This document shows, piece by piece, positions 1 through 5,852 of a DNA stretch of 22,716 nucleotides. This stretch comes from Candidatus Heimdallarchaeota archaeon (lineage in GTDB: Archaea > Asgardarchaeota > Heimdallarchaeia > Heimdallarchaeales > Kariarchaeaceae). The DNA lies in contig WAMJ01000239.1 of assembly GCA_015522385.1 (NCBI GenBank), forward strand, positions 1-22,716, given 5' to 3'. A program made the position numbers and the translations under genes. Numbering within the stretch: the stretch's first letter is position 1; every line of letters starts with the position of its first letter. Under the pieces are notes generated by a model, which saw only the letters and a list, made by a program, of their open reading frames with translations, was not told the origin of the DNA and did no database searches.

Positions 1-592
1 TCAGAGTCCTGTCTCCAATTTCCTCCTGTATGAGCTCGATGTGCCTGTTCATCCACCACAGCTTCACTGCAGGAGAGTCCTCCTGTACGTGTGAAGCTCT
101 GTGCTCCTGTGCAGGACACAGTGCGATATCCCTGTTGTCCTTGAGCATGTCGACTGAGAGCAGAGGTTTGATGGGGGGGAGCTCCGTTCCCTCTAATTGC
201 TTCCACCTCGTGATGTATGACTGGTGTCCGTAGAGCCCATATGTCCCACCAAAAGCCCTCTTCACCCTCCTCCCTACATCGAGCCACGCCACCCTAGAAA
301 CAGGTTCCCATACCTCGAAGTACCCCGTCGCCACACCACCTTCATTGAGTTTCAGCCTCTGCTCCGACAAATCACTCTCCCTGAACCTTGAAGATACCCA
401 TGAGAGGTGATCGGTGATGGCGGGCATCAGGAACGTCCCACTGGCATCTACCACTGATCTGTCCTGATGCTCGGGAACCGCGGTGAGCACTGCTGAACTC
501 CCTGCTCTGACCCCGTACTCTGTGACGAGGATACTGGCTTGTGATATTCCCGAGCGGGATACCACGTTGAGATCAGTGAAGAGATACTCCAT
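1..592 (-). CDS. Amidohydrolase/dihydroorotase-like protein, divergent, truncated by the window edge
   Basis: The reverse strand is open from an ATG at 592-590 to the left edge, giving 197 codons without a stop; the C-terminal end lies outside the window. The first 60 residues look like the beta-sandwich start of the amidohydrolase superfamily. At residues 47-65 the reading VVDASGTFLMPAITDHLSW aligns by eye with the usual 'ADGKYVMPGxIDxHxH' segment of dihydroorotases and dihydropyrimidinases. The two metal-binding histidines of the HxH motif are replaced by Leu63 and Trp65, so if the family call is right this is probably a non-catalytic or re-purposed member. The gene starts 37 bases after the zinc-ribbon gene and could share its transcript. 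I am confident it is coding, because there is a long open frame with protein-like sequence and only a weaker frame on the other strand. The family assignment is tentative. Confidence 0.72.
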   Translation of the reverse strand, partial: MEYLFTDLNVVSRSGISQASILVTEYGVRAGSSAVLTAVPEHQDRSVVDASGTFLMPAITDHLSWVSSRFRESDLSEQRLKLNEGGVATGYFEVWEPVSRVAWLDVGRRVKRAFGGTYGLYGHQSYITRWKQLEGTELPPIKPLLSVDMLKDNRDIALCPAQEHRASHVQEDSPAVKLWWMNRHIELIQEEIGDRTL

Positions 593-629
593 GTGCGTGA
601 ATCTTATTACTAACTTATGAGGAGATCGG

Positions 630-899
630 TCAGAACTCGAAGCTCTCAATCGACTCTCTGAACTGTTCTGTCAGCTCTTCTCTGATGTCCGAGGAGAGTA
701 CGTGATCCTCCTCGCGAACCTCTATCATCTCGATTATATCCTTCTCCGTGTGCGAGATCTCGTCACTGATGATGTAGCTCTCCGCTACCTTCTCGTTCGA
801 CTCGACATATTCGCAGTCGGGGCACTTCAGAAGCGGTTTTCCGCTCTTCTTATCCTTTGTAATGTGAAGTAGTGAGTCACATTTTGGGCAAAATTCCAT
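630..899 (-). CDS. TFS/RpoM-like zinc-ribbon protein lacking the C-terminal ribbon
   Basis: This 89-residue protein begins with a CxxC...CxxC zinc ribbon (Cys4/Cys7 and Cys26/Cys29, in 'FCPKCDS' and 'LKCPDCEY'). It is of the type found at the N-terminus of archaeal transcript-cleavage factor TFS (RNA polymerase subunit M) and of RPB9/RPA12. Genuine TFS is about 105-110 residues and has a second, C-terminal ribbon whose acidic hairpin (an Asp-Glu pair) stimulates RNA cleavage by the polymerase. Here the ribbon is followed by a highly acidic, helical-looking tail (residues 36-89) without further cysteines, so cleavage stimulation is not expected. It may bind RNA polymerase as a TFS paralogue or be an unrelated small zinc-ribbon protein. 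A GGAGG-type ribosome binding site lies at 913-920, 13 bases before the ATG, and a TATA-like promoter lies further upstream. Confidence 0.85.
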   Translation of the reverse strand: MEFCPKCDSLLHITKDKKSGKPLLKCPDCEYVESNEKVAESYIISDEISHTEKDIIEMIEVREEDHVLSSDIREELTEQFRESIESFEF

Positions 900-912
900 T
901 GTCTTTTCTATA

Positions 913-920
913 ACCTCCTC
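913..920 (-). promoter_or_regulatory. Ribosome binding site of the zinc-ribbon gene
   Basis: On the reverse strand these bases read GAGGAGGT, a near-perfect match to the archaeal anti-Shine-Dalgarno. The spacing of 13 bases to the ATG at 899 is longer than usual. It supports a real 5' leader between the promoter near 985 and the start codon. Confidence 0.55.
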
Positions 921-961
921 TCGTCATTCTTGGTATCAGACGAGAAATGTATCTATCTTAG

Positions 962-988
962 CCTAGGGACTTATTCTAGGATATAAAT
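962..988 (-). promoter_or_regulatory. TATA promoter with adjoining inverted repeat, zinc-ribbon gene
   Basis: The reverse strand has a TATA-like element (GATTTATAT, about 981-989). Directly downstream of it is an inverted repeat CCTAG-N9-CTAGG (962-966 and 976-980). A start site about 26 bases downstream of the TATA would fall near 958, so the repeat sits between TATA and start site, where a bound protein would block initiation. The promoter is a reasonable inference. The operator role is speculative because the arms are only 5 bases. Confidence 0.45.
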
Positions 989-1042
989 CTTACTATCTCT
1001 GCGAGATTCTCATACAGAGCTTCTGAAGTTGCGAAAAAAGTA

Positions 1043-1714
1043 TCAAAAGATTGACAGGCCTGACTTCAGGGCTCTCAGGAATGGATTGGTGAGGATTTCA
1101 GTTCCCATTGTGGTCATCTCACCATGTCCCGGAAGTACTCTGGATCTTGGATCGATCTCGGACATTAGACGGTGGAGAGATTGCTCCATCTGACGCGGAT
1201 CGGAGAATGGAAGATCTGTTCTCCCAATTGATCCCTTGAACAGGCAGTCGCCAACGTACGCATCCATGTCCATGATAAAGGTCGAGCTACCGGGAGAGTG
1301 CCCTGGGGTATGCATGACCTCGAACTTCAGGCCAGAGGCTCGGATGATATCACCCTCCTGTACCCATATATCTGGTTCACGCAGTTCCACATTAGTAAAC
1401 CCTAACCTCGGCATCCACGACTGGAACTCCTCGTAGGATTCCCGTTCCGCAGAGTGCAGATAGACCCGCGCTCCTTCTGTCGCTTTCTGGACCTCTGTCG
1501 CCCACCCTAAGTGGTCAAAGTGACCGTGGGTGACGAGGACATGCTTGATCTCTATCTCCTTTGCTCGCAACTCTTCGACGATCCTGACTGCCTCGGGGCC
1601 ACCGGGATCCACGATCACAGCCTCGCTCATATCGTTCGCAATGATGTAGCAATTGGTCTGGACGGGACCAATAACATGATGGTTCCAGTACTTTGGATGG
1701 TAATGCTCGTCCAC
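1043..1714 (-). CDS. Metallo-beta-lactamase-fold hydrolase, glyoxalase II-like
   Basis: The 223-residue protein is a complete MBL-fold hydrolase. The zinc motif HxHxDH is at residues 63-68 (THGHFDHLG), followed by His139 in 'TPGHSPG', Asp156 in 'VGDCLF' and His197 in 'LPGHG'. All metal ligands of the dinuclear site are therefore present. The 'GDCLF...GRTD' segment and the length (families of 200-230 residues) match the YcbL/glyoxalase-II-like group. These hydrolyse thioesters such as S-lactoylglutathione-type substrates, but the substrate cannot be read from sequence. The start is GTG at 1714, with a TATA-like stretch (reverse strand, 1735-1741) about 24 bases upstream and no ribosome binding site, suggesting a leaderless mRNA. 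Read-through from the gene ending at 1751 is also possible. No in-frame ATG lies upstream before the nearest stop. Confidence 0.93.
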   Translation of the reverse strand: MDEHYHPKYWNHHVIGPVQTNCYIIANDMSEAVIVDPGGPEAVRIVEELRAKEIEIKHVLVTHGHFDHLGWATEVQKATEGARVYLHSAERESYEEFQSWMPRLGFTNVELREPDIWVQEGDIIRASGLKFEVMHTPGHSPGSSTFIMDMDAYVGDCLFKGSIGRTDLPFSDPRQMEQSLHRLMSEIDPRSRVLPGHGEMTTMGTEILTNPFLRALKSGLSIF

Positions 1715-1734
1715 ATGCAGTGTTCGAGAGGTGG

Positions 1735-1741
1735 AATAAAT
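1735..1741 (-). promoter_or_regulatory. TATA-like element of the MBL hydrolase gene
   Basis: The reverse strand reads ATTTATT about 24 bases upstream of the GTG at 1714, the spacing expected for leaderless archaeal transcripts. It overlaps the end of the neighbouring gene, so it could be fortuitous. Confidence 0.35.
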
Positions 1742-1750
1742 GGCTTTGCA

Positions 1751-2614
1751 TCATCTGATTCGTCTTCTCATAACCACCATAATTATCAGAGAAAGGAAGA
1801 AGATACCCGGATAGGTTAAGGACCGTTGTGGTATCGTCATAAATTGAGTCGTCTCTTCCTGTCCGATGAGGGCAGAGCTAATCAGGTCGATGATACGGTC
1901 TCTCAGGCGGCTGATGTTCTCGTACCCCACAGTTATCCAGTACTCACTGATGTCTGACTGCTGCAGCGTGGATCTCAGGTACAGAGTATAGTCCTCGAAT
2001 CCGAGCTGAATCTTCTCACGGCTATAAAAGCCGTCGGTGGACGCACCATAAAGAATCCTCTTGAAACTCTGCAACCTGTAAACATCACCGTCGAGACTAT
2101 TGTTTACGAAGTTTGTTGGGAGTGTTCCAGAAATGTTGAAATCCATCCCGAATCTCCCTGGTTGCTCCTCTGTTTTATTTTCAACTGTGTTCCTCGCCCA
2201 GAATGTCCCATCCTCGTATATGTCGAAGGTAAGCATCTCTCTACCAAACCAATAGCTTCCCTCCTCCAGCTCATAGCGTAGAGTCTGTAACGTGGATCTT
2301 TTCGGCGTCACCCACTCCAAGAAATAATCCTCGGTCCAATCTCCCGAGGATATTGTCACCATCATATTTCCACTGGCTGATCTCGGGTTAGGAAGTTCGA
2401 ACCACTGCGGAACGTGTGGCTCTGGATTAAGGGTGAACTGCTGTCCAGTAGAATAAGTCACGGTAAACTCCTGATCACTTAAAAATACAATATAAAATCT
2501 ATCTGATCTCAAAGGCTTGTCCACCACCCAGTCTACAAGTGTGTCCGAAGTGGATGAGGTGGGCACAAATGTTGTGATGATCAGTGCCGTTATCAGCAAT
2601 GATAATTTATTCAT
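1751..2614 (-). CDS. Secreted, membrane-anchored surface protein of unknown function
   Basis: I do not recognise the family. The 287-residue protein starts with a signal peptide (Lys3, hydrophobic 5-17, small residues around 18-23). It has a long polar middle region rich in aromatic and beta-strand-like segments. It ends with a hydrophobic helix (about 268-282) followed by a basic RRRIR tail, the pattern of a type I protein held in the membrane with its bulk outside. Four N-glycosylation sequons are visible (NKT, NIS, NNS, NIS), consistent with an exported archaeal glycoprotein. It lies divergently from the four-helix membrane protein at 2756, and the two promoters share the 141-base gap. The ATG at 2614 is supported by a TATA element 26 bases upstream, which leaves no room for a leader. 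Confidence 0.85.
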   Translation of the reverse strand: MNKLSLLITALIITTFVPTSSTSDTLVDWVVDKPLRSDRFYIVFLSDQEFTVTYSTGQQFTLNPEPHVPQWFELPNPRSASGNMMVTISSGDWTEDYFLEWVTPKRSTLQTLRYELEEGSYWFGREMLTFDIYEDGTFWARNTVENKTEEQPGRFGMDFNISGTLPTNFVNNSLDGDVYRLQSFKRILYGASTDGFYSREKIQLGFEDYTLYLRSTLQQSDISEYWITVGYENISRLRDRIIDLISSALIGQEETTQFMTIPQRSLTYPGIFFLSLIIMVVMRRRIR

Positions 2615-2635
2615 ATTCTAAATTCTATATCGAGG

Positions 2636-2643
2636 TATTTAAG
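2636..2643 (-). promoter_or_regulatory. TATA element of the secreted protein gene
   Basis: The reverse strand reads CTTAAATA, centred 26 bases from the ATG at 2614, with no Shine-Dalgarno between. This is consistent with a leaderless transcript starting at or next to the A of ATG. Confidence 0.55.
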
Positions 2644-2705
2644 GAGATGAGGAGATTCTAGCTTCCTAGTATTATCGCACAATATGACGAGTGGAAAGAA
2701 TGAGG

Positions 2706-2713
2706 TTTTTATT
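2706..2713 (+). promoter_or_regulatory. TATA-like element of the four-helix membrane protein gene
   Basis: TTTTTATT lies about 46 bases before the ATG at 2756. A start site near 2736 would give a leader of about 20 bases that includes the ribosome binding site AAGGAG at 2740-2745 (10 bases from ATG). Confidence 0.45.
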
Positions 2714-2755
2714 CTGGACAGGTATGATAACGTGACTCTAAGGAGTTTTTGAAAT

Positions 2756-3220
2756 ATGGTAAATGAAACATTAACAACAAAGCTATTACAGGCATATACA
2801 CAGGCTTTCCTCTTCCTCGTAGTAGTCTTCTTCAATGTGATTATCGGCATGATGGTAGGGATGGTCGGTGGGTTCCAAGCATTTAACGCCCTGAACAACG
2901 GAGATCAAGTAACATTCATCATCGGATTGTCAATCGCACTGGTCGGATACCTCATCATCATCATAGGTTTTTATGCTGCAATGATCTACTCCGCCACCAA
3001 AGGTTCGAAGAAGCCTTTGGGATACGTCGATGCATGGAAAGAGACAATCGGTCTAATCCTTGAGCTCGCGGTAGCAGTCATCGCGGGTGTCGTCATCATC
3101 ATCATAGGCTCGTACCTCGGGATGGTTGGCTTTCTTTTCTACTTCCTAGGCGCAATCACCCTGATGCTTTTCCCGCTGGCAGCCCTGTTCTACGTGCTAA
3201 ACTTCCTCCAAAAAAGATAG
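2756..3220 (+). CDS. Four-helix integral membrane protein, unknown function
   Basis: The 154-residue protein is almost entirely hydrophobic. Four transmembrane segments are visible at about residues 16-41, 54-79, 97-120 and 123-150, with a short charged loop (SATKGSKKPLG, residues 79-89) between helices 2 and 3. No catalytic or binding motif stands out, and I cannot assign a family. The ATG has a good ribosome binding site (AAGGAG, 2740-2745). The gene is a single unit: it is divergent from the surface protein gene, and a T-run inside a small hairpin (3251-3268) follows its stop. Confidence 0.85.
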   Translation: MVNETLTTKLLQAYTQAFLFLVVVFFNVIIGMMVGMVGGFQAFNALNNGDQVTFIIGLSIALVGYLIIIIGFYAAMIYSATKGSKKPLGYVDAWKETIGLILELAVAVIAGVVIIIIGSYLGMVGFLFYFLGAITLMLFPLAALFYVLNFLQKR

Positions 3221-3250
3221 CCTGTCCAGATCTAAATATACGAGGTCACC

Positions 3251-3268
3251 CTGAGGATTTTTTCTCAG
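3251..3268 (+). terminator. Terminator-like T6 tract within a small hairpin
   Basis: Thirty bases after the stop of the four-helix membrane protein gene there is CTGAG-GATTTTTT-CTCAG, a 5-bp stem whose loop holds six T residues. Archaeal termination mainly needs the T-run, so this is a plausible end of that transcript. Confidence 0.5.
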
Positions 3269-3425
3269 TTCTTGTAACGGAAAGGTATTGGCTGTAACTA
3301 CTCAAGTTATTCTTTGTTAATGTACCTCTGAGGCTCAATTTCCTCAAATTTCGTGGAACTGGATGCAGTGTAAAATAATGTGGGTCTTGATTTACTTAAT
3401 AAAATTACACATGAGTTACGAAGCC

Positions 3426-3434
3426 TTTTATATA
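3426..3434 (+). promoter_or_regulatory. TATA box of the transposase-N-domain-like gene
   Basis: TTTTATATA is one of the clearest TATA boxes in the window. A start site 25-27 bases downstream would lie near 3455. The transcript would then begin just before the hairpin at 3458-3488, with a leader of about 46 bases. Confidence 0.6.
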
Positions 3435-3457
3435 CTTTCTTTCAACACTATAATTGG

Positions 3458-3488
3458 TGAGAGTTCGCTACGTGCAGGTGGGCTCTCA
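3458..3488 (+). promoter_or_regulatory. Leader hairpin next to the ribosome binding site
   Basis: TGAGAG (3458-3463) pairs perfectly with CTCTCA (3483-3488) across a 19-base loop. Its 3' arm ends one base before the ribosome binding site GAGGTGA (3490-3496), which is 4 bases from the ATG at 3501. The predicted mRNA would consist almost only of this hairpin plus the ribosome binding site. This might influence translation, but no known riboswitch is recognised. Confidence 0.4.
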
Positions 3489-3500
3489 TGAGGTGAAATT

Positions 3501-3731
3501 ATGTACATACGTAAGATAGCTAGAAAATGGAAGAACAAGGACGGAACAGTCTGTGAGAAGAATTATTACTACTGGTACAAGTCGATCAGACTCGGTGATA
3601 AGGTGATAAGCGAATGCCTCGGTAAGGCAACCGCGCAGGAGTACGAGAACCTCATGCAGGAGAGAATGCTTGCAGCTTCCAAAGAGGATGAGGTCTTCTC
3701 CACCAGACCTACTATAAGCCACGTAGAATAA
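3501..3731 (+). CDS. Small protein resembling the N-terminal domain of IS1634-type transposases
   Basis: The 76-residue protein reads MYIRKIARKWKNKDGT at its start, then YYYWYKSIRLGDKVISECLG. This is the pattern of the N-terminal domain of IS1634/IS4-related transposases ('MYIRK...KRKNKDGT..YY.LVES.R.GGKV.Q..L..LGK'). In those proteins the domain is followed by a DDE catalytic core of 300-500 residues. Here the protein stops after 76 residues, and nothing transposase-like is seen downstream up to the TPR gene, nor any terminal inverted repeats. Yet the gene has its own TATA box, a strong ribosome binding site (GAGGTGA, 3490-3496) and a T8 tract after its stop. It looks like a maintained small gene rather than plain debris. 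It may be a domesticated DNA-binding domain or a decayed insertion-sequence remnant. The function is unknown. Confidence 0.75.
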   Translation: MYIRKIARKWKNKDGTVCEKNYYYWYKSIRLGDKVISECLGKATAQEYENLMQERMLAASKEDEVFSTRPTISHVE

Positions 3732-3767
3732 CTATCCGACTGAAAATACTTGTTGATCCATATATCC

Positions 3768-3775
3768 TTTTTTTT
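3768..3775 (+). terminator. T8 terminator tract
   Basis: Eight consecutive T residues lie 37 bases after the stop of the small transposase-N-like gene, typical of archaeal intrinsic termination. No strong hairpin is needed or seen. Confidence 0.55.
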
Positions 3776-3910
3776 AATTTCATTCCAGAAGAATTCTTCT
3801 CCGAGCGAGGAATTCTGCACAGAGTCTGGATGGATGAAATGACCAATAGTCGAAAACATGAGTTGGTGTTTCAGATTCTATGAATAGCTCCTAAATTCGT
3901 AGAGGTAATC

Positions 3911-3918
3911 TTAATATT
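3911..3918 (+). promoter_or_regulatory. TATA element of the TPR protein gene
   Basis: TTAATATT is centred about 26 bases before the GTG at 3940. The start codon would lie at the transcription start, so the mRNA is probably leaderless. This supports GTG 3940 as the start. Confidence 0.55.
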
Positions 3919-3939
3919 TTACCAAATTCATAACAATCT

Positions 3940-5241
3940 GTGCAGGATTTGTATCTAAAAATCAATGATTTGCTTATTAGAAACAATCCTGTAGAGATTG
4001 AATCCGTAGTTATGAGCACTCCCGAACCAGTACGCACACTTCTTGAAGCGTATGTCCACCTAATCAATACAGAATATGAGAGGAGCAAATCACTCTTGAA
4101 TTCAGTTGAACCCGAGACACAGACACAGTATGCTTTCAAAGAAATTCTGCTAGCAAAAATTTCCCTAGTTCTAAAAGAGGATCTGGATTACCCACAACTC
4201 TTCGAATCTATTCAAAAAAGTATGCCTGACATCCCTTTCCTCCAACTCCTTCTGCTAATGTTTGAGTCAGACTATTACCGTGAGAATAACCCTATCAGAT
4301 CTCTCTCACTAAAAGAGAAAGTTCATCACTTAGGTAGAAAAATTGGTGATAATTACTTCAGGATAATGGCAGATCTCGAAGCAGGCACCCTCTATCGATA
4401 TATGACTAATTTTACTAATTCCAGAGATATATACCTTGAGTTACTTGATGAACTTCATGATGTGCAGATCCCTATAATACCCCAATTAGTCTATGCGAAC
4501 TTGGGATATACTTACTTCTACCTCGGTGATCACCGACTCGCAATGAAATTTCTGTACATGGCCGAGGAAATTGGGATAACGACAATCTCTTTATATATCC
4601 AAATCCTCTTCCTCCTTTTCTATATCTATATCAGAGTAGGTGACTACAATATGGCAGGAGAATATCGTCAGAAAATACATGATATTGTCCCGGAAAATCC
4701 CTCATCTCATACTACATCTATTGTACATCTCACCGATGGAATCTACCTGAAAAGTAGTAACAGAATCATGAAAAAAGCTCAAGGACAGGCTATTCTTCAA
4801 GAAATTGTAAGAGGGGAAATTTTCGACTATGAGGGATACTACTACGCAATAACAAACCTCATAGAACTCCTCATCTCAGAAGTATCCCAGACCAATGCTG
4901 CAGAAGTCTTCGAGGAGATTAATAGTCTACTTGACCGGCTTGAAGAACTCTACCTACAAAACGAAGGATATATCTACAAGTTGGAAATAATACAGATCCA
5001 AGCAAGGATCCTCTTCATCAAGGACGATATTGAAGGTGCCCTAAACCTTCTTGATGAGAAAATCAAGTTCTATAAAGATAAGCTGAGTGTCAGTGGATTG
5101 ATATCAACAAAAGAGGAGATAGTACAGCAAATAAATGAATGGGCAGACAAGTCCAGAAAGAATAAAGACATAATTGAAAAGATCAATAAATCCCAACTCC
5201 TCGAATATCTCCACGAAGTATCCAAGATAATCAAACAATAA
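3940..5241 (+). CDS. Tetratricopeptide-repeat (TPR) protein
   Basis: The 433-residue, all-helical protein has degenerate TPR-like helix pairs. The clearest are around residues 185-225 (LVYANLGYTYFYLGDHRLA, then MKFLYMAEE) and 345-385 (IIQIQARILFIKDDIEGALNLL). It has no signal peptide or catalytic motif. TPR arrays normally form a superhelix that binds other proteins, so a cytoplasmic scaffold role is likely; the partner is unknown. Long TPR proteins of this style, with a C-terminal '(I/L)LxKA...DxxGALxLLDE' module, are plentiful in several archaea including Asgard lineages, but this is not diagnostic. The GTG start is supported by the TATA element 26 bases upstream. The gene is richer in A/T than its neighbours, which may reflect a different origin. 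Confidence 0.87.
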   Translation: MQDLYLKINDLLIRNNPVEIESVVMSTPEPVRTLLEAYVHLINTEYERSKSLLNSVEPETQTQYAFKEILLAKISLVLKEDLDYPQLFESIQKSMPDIPFLQLLLLMFESDYYRENNPIRSLSLKEKVHHLGRKIGDNYFRIMADLEAGTLYRYMTNFTNSRDIYLELLDELHDVQIPIIPQLVYANLGYTYFYLGDHRLAMKFLYMAEEIGITTISLYIQILFLLFYIYIRVGDYNMAGEYRQKIHDIVPENPSSHTTSIVHLTDGIYLKSSNRIMKKAQGQAILQEIVRGEIFDYEGYYYAITNLIELLISEVSQTNAAEVFEEINSLLDRLEELYLQNEGYIYKLEIIQIQARILFIKDDIEGALNLLDEKIKFYKDKLSVSGLISTKEEIVQQINEWADKSRKNKDIIEKINKSQLLEYLHEVSKIIKQ

Positions 5242-5292
5242 GGAGTTGTCTGAATCCCTCTCGGTCATCACCCTTTGAGAAGGACGCGCAAT

Positions 5293-5299
5293 CTTTAAG
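5293..5299 (+). promoter_or_regulatory. TATA-like element before a candidate small gene
   Basis: CTTTAAG is centred about 27 bases before the ATG at 5323. This is the same geometry as the leaderless promoters of confident genes in this window. It is the main reason to take the small frame at 5323 seriously. Confidence 0.35.
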
Positions 5300-5322
5300 G
5301 TGAGCCAACATTTGAACTGAGC

Positions 5323-5481
5323 ATGGGCTCAGGGGCAACCGAAAGTATTCACATTTCAGGTGTTATTATACTCAAGCCACTGACTACGATAACTCGTTCT
5401 TGTGTAGTCATCCTCGCCATACACTATTTCGCCGAATATCTCATTTTCCCAGTCAATTCATCCCGTAAATTGATAGAATAG
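5323..5481 (+). CDS. Candidate small membrane peptide (52 residues)
   Basis: ATG at 5323 opens a 52-codon frame ending at TAG 5479-5481. The peptide begins MGSGATESIHISGVIILKP and has one hydrophobic stretch (about residues 20-43). It lies in the otherwise empty 400-base gap between the TPR gene and tRNA-Glu. There is no homology I recognise. Its support is the TATA-like element at the right distance; its weakness is shortness and the lack of a clear coding bias. The ATG also sits inside a 6-bp perfect hairpin (CTGAGC/GCTCAG, 5317-5332), so the region could instead hold a small RNA or a transcription end. Confidence 0.3.
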   Translation: MGSGATESIHISGVIILKPLTTITRSCVVILAIHYFAEYLIFPVNSSRKLIE

Positions 5482-5641
5482 CTACGAGATTCTACACCAT
5501 TGGGAAATGGTATACCATCCCCACAATTTGAGCGTATCTCCTCCTCTATACCTTGGTTACTGATGTTTGTGCATCTGGAGTAAGAAGAGAACATTTGATC
5601 GATTAAGTTGTAGTTCGATAATCGAAAGGTAGTGAAAATTA
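5482..5641. other. Intergenic stretch without a recognised feature
   Basis: Between the candidate small frame and the tRNA gene I see no convincing coding frame, repeat or RNA structure. The reverse strand directly after the tRNA has a short T4 stretch (5636-5639 on the reverse strand) that may end the tRNA transcript. Confidence 0.4.
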
Positions 5642-5716
5642 TGACCTGACCGGGATTTGAACCCGGGTCGAAAGGGTGAGAGCCTTCCATGATGGGCCGA
5701 GCTACACCATCAGGCC
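5642..5716 (-). tRNA. tRNA-Glu (anticodon CUC)
   Basis: The reverse strand folds into a 75-base cloverleaf. The acceptor stem is GGCCTGA/TCAGGTC (one G-U) with discriminator A. The D-arm is GTGT...TCAT. The anticodon stem is GAAGG/CCTTT with loop CTCTCAC, placing CUC at positions 34-36 after U33. The T-arm is CCGGG-TTCAAAT-CCCGG. The anticodon reads the GAG codon of glutamate, and the D-arm resembles known archaeal tRNA-Glu genes ('GGTGTAGC.CGGCC'). There is no intron and no encoded CCA, so CCA must be added after transcription. Position 13-22 would be a U-U opposition, at a place where archaeal tRNA-Glu is often non-canonical. Confidence 0.95.
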
Positions 5717-5822
5717 GATTGTCGCACCGTATTATGTTGGTGTTAGACAAATCTCCTTGCTATCTAATGAACTTAAATCTTATGAAATTGTACACGTGAT
5801 TCTCCTCTCTTGAAGGGAATTC

Positions 5823-5830
5823 TTAATAAT
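5823..5830 (+). promoter_or_regulatory. TATA element of the DUF151 gene
   Basis: TTAATAAT lies about 26 bases before the ATG at 5853 without a ribosome binding site between, indicating a leaderless transcript. Confidence 0.5.
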
Positions 5831-5852
5831 GAGGATTGACATAGATTAGGAT

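Noticed and set aside
30..233. Plus-strand open frame of 67 codons
   Set aside because: It lies wholly opposite the better-supported amidohydrolase-like frame on the reverse strand, and its cysteine/serine-rich translation is typical of an antisense shadow.
2611..2898. Reverse-strand open frame of 95 codons overlapping the divergent promoters
   Set aside because: It is antisense to the four-helix membrane protein and spans both TATA elements of the divergent gap. Its translation has no family pattern.
5424..5750. Reverse-strand open frame of 108 codons
   Set aside because: It overlaps the complete tRNA-Glu gene on the same strand, and its translation has no protein-like pattern.
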